This document shows positions 61,987 through 64,000 of a stretch of 64,000 nucleotides of DNA, piece after piece. Made by a program: the position numbers and the translations under genes. The number at the start of each line of letters is the position of its first letter. The stretch's first letter is position 1. Origin of the DNA: Colletes latitarsis. Its lineage: Eukaryota > Arthropoda > Insecta > Hymenoptera > Colletidae. The DNA lies in NCBI RefSeq assembly GCF_051014445.1, contig NW_027488365.1, positions 5,208,001 to 5,272,000 on the forward strand. Direction: 5' to 3'. Under the pieces are notes generated by a model. It was not told where the DNA came from and ran no database searches. It saw only the letters and a program-made list of their open reading frames with translations.

Positions 61987-64000
61987 GATTGGATCACGTA
62001 GTAGTGTGGTACCACACTGAAACAGTCCATTAAACCTGGTTTGGATCAATATCTTAGAGGATAACGTATGTTAGGTCTAGGTTAGGTCTGGGTTTTTCAG
62101 TCTTCAGACTCATACTTTCGCATTCTTCACATACTTGTTGAACGGATCCTGGGTTTTTTCTGGTTTGGATCACGTAGTAATGTGGGACCACACTGAAACA
62201 ATCAATTAAACCTGGTCTTGATAAATATTTTAGAGGATAACGCATGTTAGGTCTGGGATAGATCTGGGATTTGCCCTCATCAGACTCATACTTTCGCACA
62301 CTCCACATACTCGTTGACATGATCCTGGGTTTTTTTCTGGTTTGGATCACATAGTAATGTGGTACCACACTGAAACAGTCGATTAAACCAGGTTTCGATC
62401 AATATTTTTGAGGATAACGCATGTTATGTCTAGGTTAGGCCTGGGATTTTCACTCATCGGACTCATACCTTCGCATTCTTCACATACTTGTTGAACGGAT
62501 CCTGGGTTTTTTCTGGTTTGCATCAAGTAGTAATGTGGGACCACACTGAAACAATCAATTAAACCTGGTCTTGATAAATATTTTAGAGGACAACGCATGT
62601 TAGTTCTGGGTCAGGTCTAGGATTTGCCCTCATCAGGCTCATACTTTCGCATATTTCTCATACTTCATGGCTAGATCCTGGGCTATTCCTGGATTGGATC
62701 ACGTAGTAATGTGGTACCACACTGAAACAGTCAATTAAACCTGGTTTCGCTCAATATTTTAGGAGATAACGCATGTTAGGTCTAGGTTAGGCCTGGGATT
62801 TGCCCTCATCAGGGTCATACTTTCGCAGTTTTAACATGCATGTTGACCTGATCGAGAGTTTTTTCTGCTTTGGGTCACGTAGTAAAGTGGTACCACAACT
62901 AAAACAGTCAATTAAACCTGGTTTCGATCACTATTTTAGAGGATAACGCAAGTTAGGTCTGGGATAGGTCTGGGATTATCCCTCATCAGACTCATACTTT
63001 CGCACACTCCACATACTCGTTGACATGATCCTGGGTTTTTTTCTGGTTTGGATCACGTAGTAATGTGGTACCACACTGAAACAGTCGACTAAACCGGGTT
63101 TCGATTAATATTTTTGAGGATAACGCATGTTAGGTCTGGGATAGGTCTGGGATTTGCCCTCATCAGGCTCATACTTTCGCAGTTTTAACATGCATGTTGA
63201 CCTGATCGAGGGTTTTTTCTGCATTGGATCACGCAGTAAAGTGGTACCACACTAAAACAGTCAATTAAACCTGGTTTCGATCAATACTTTAGAGGATAAC
63301 GAAAGTTATGTGTAGTTTAGGTCTAGGTTAGGTCTGGGATTTTCACTCTTCAGACTCATACCTTCGCATTCTTCACATACTTGTTGAACGGATTCTGGGT
63401 TTTTACTGGTTTGGATCACGTAGTAATGTGGTACCACACTGATACAGTCAATTGAACCTGGCTTCGATCAATATTTAAGAGAATAATTCATGTTAGGTCT
63501 AGGTTAGGCCTGGGATTTGCCCTCATCAGGGTCATACTTTCGCAGTTTGAACATACATGTTGACCTGATCGACGGTTTTTTCTGCTTTGGATCGCGTAGT
63601 AAAGTGGTACCACACTGAAACAGTCCATTAAACCTGGTTTCGATCAATATTTTGGATGATAACGCAATTTAGGTCTGGGATAGGTCTGGGATTCGCCCTC
63701 ATCAGGCTCATACTTTCGCGTTTTTCACATACTTCTTGAACAGATCCTGGGTTTTTTCTGGTTTGGAACACATAGTAATGTGGTACCACACTGAAACAGT
63801 CCATTAAACCTGGTTTCGATCAATATATTAGAGGATAATGCATGTTAGGTCTAGGTTAGGCCTGGGATTTGCCCTCATCAGGGTCATACTTTCGCGTTTT
63901 TCACATACTTGTTGAACAGATACTGGGTTTTTTTTTGGTTTGGATCACGTAGTAATGTGGTACCACACTGAAACAGTCGATTAACCCTGGTTTCGAACAA
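61987..64000 (+). repeat. 2-kb block, right copy (partner at 49,998), cut by window end
   Basis: This is the partner of 49,998-52,010 at offset 11,989. Near 63,825 it carries TCAATATATTAGAGG, a variant seen at about 44,605 and 53,950 but not at the equivalent of 51,836. The last part is therefore mosaic. Confidence 0.78.

Larger units (their letters stand above)
39722..64000 (+). repeat. Right satellite array, ~176-bp monomer, about 138 copies
   Basis: This is the same monomer and orientation as the left array, continuing to the window end. The subfamily mix differs. Monomers with CAGTTTTAACAT or CAGTTTGAACAT are frequent (about 17, against about six on the left). Monomers with GAAGTACAAC are nearly absent (I found one, near 49,839), and the ATATGACCTC variant is absent. 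The 11-mer pair and the dyad are retained. Monomer length varies slightly, mainly in the T-tract (T6 to T9). No gene is supported. Confidence 0.96.

Noticed and set aside
1185..62598. Dozens of 63-104 codon minus-strand reading frames with nearly the same peptide across the satellite
   Set aside because: They span one or slightly more than one monomer, start at the ATG in the telomere-like box and recur only because the DNA repeats. The monomer length is not a multiple of three, the frames end at random variants, and no domain is recognisable.
1..64000. CRISPR-like regular repeats
   Set aside because: Repeat units are contiguous 176-bp monomers with no unique spacers and no cas genes; this is a eukaryotic satellite.
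1..64000. CENP-B box in the TTTCGATCAATATTT segment
   Set aside because: Only the left half resembles the NTTCGNNNNA pattern; the CGGG half is missing in all monomers I read.

Overview
The window is almost entirely one tandem satellite interrupted once by a retrotransposon. The satellite monomer is about 176 bp (176-177), always in the same orientation, and fills 1-33,840 (about 192 monomers) and 39,722-64,000 (about 138 monomers). The remaining 5.9 kb (33,841-39,720) is a GC-rich, apparently full-length non-LTR retrotransposon on the minus strand. There is no host single-copy gene, tRNA, rRNA or CRISPR array.

Organism. The window suggests an insect nuclear genome, with Hymenoptera as the best guess. 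The retrotransposon has the R1/TRAS/SART-type architecture typical of arthropods. Every monomer also carries a head-to-tail pair of 11-mers close to TTAGGTCTGGG. That is a TTAGG-derived long telomeric motif of the kind I recall being reported from Hymenoptera. The species cannot be read from the sequence.

Layout. Positions 1-3,600 are satellite with copies of blocks found elsewhere. Positions 3,612-15,770 and 15,937-27,918 are two nearly identical tandem copies of a block of about 69 monomers (about 12.1 kb), differing mainly by gains or losses of 1, 3 and 5 whole monomers. Positions 28,730-32,000 hold a third, more diverged partial copy. Positions 32,000-33,840 are heterogeneous satellite. 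Positions 33,841-39,720 are the retrotransposon, read right to left: structured 5' UTR, ORF1 (Gag-like, three zinc knuckles), ORF2 (APE endonuclease, reverse transcriptase, C-terminal CCHC), a 3' UTR full of hairpins, and poly(A). The region from 39,722 to about 41,460 is again heterogeneous satellite. From 41,460 to 64,000 there are nested duplications of 0.35-3 kb, and one at 12.0 kb spacing that runs towards the right end of the window.

How the parts relate. ORF1 and ORF2 overlap by one base in a TAATG stop-start, which implies translation of ORF2 by termination-reinitiation, as known for SART1. The element sits between two copies of a 32-bp satellite segment (30/32 identical), as expected for target-primed insertion. 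The numerous 63-71 codon minus-strand reading frames in the satellite are repeat artefacts. The most interesting signals are the telomere-like 11-mers built into a satellite, the intact retrotransposon with its stop-start and structured UTRs, and the record of whole-monomer unequal exchange.
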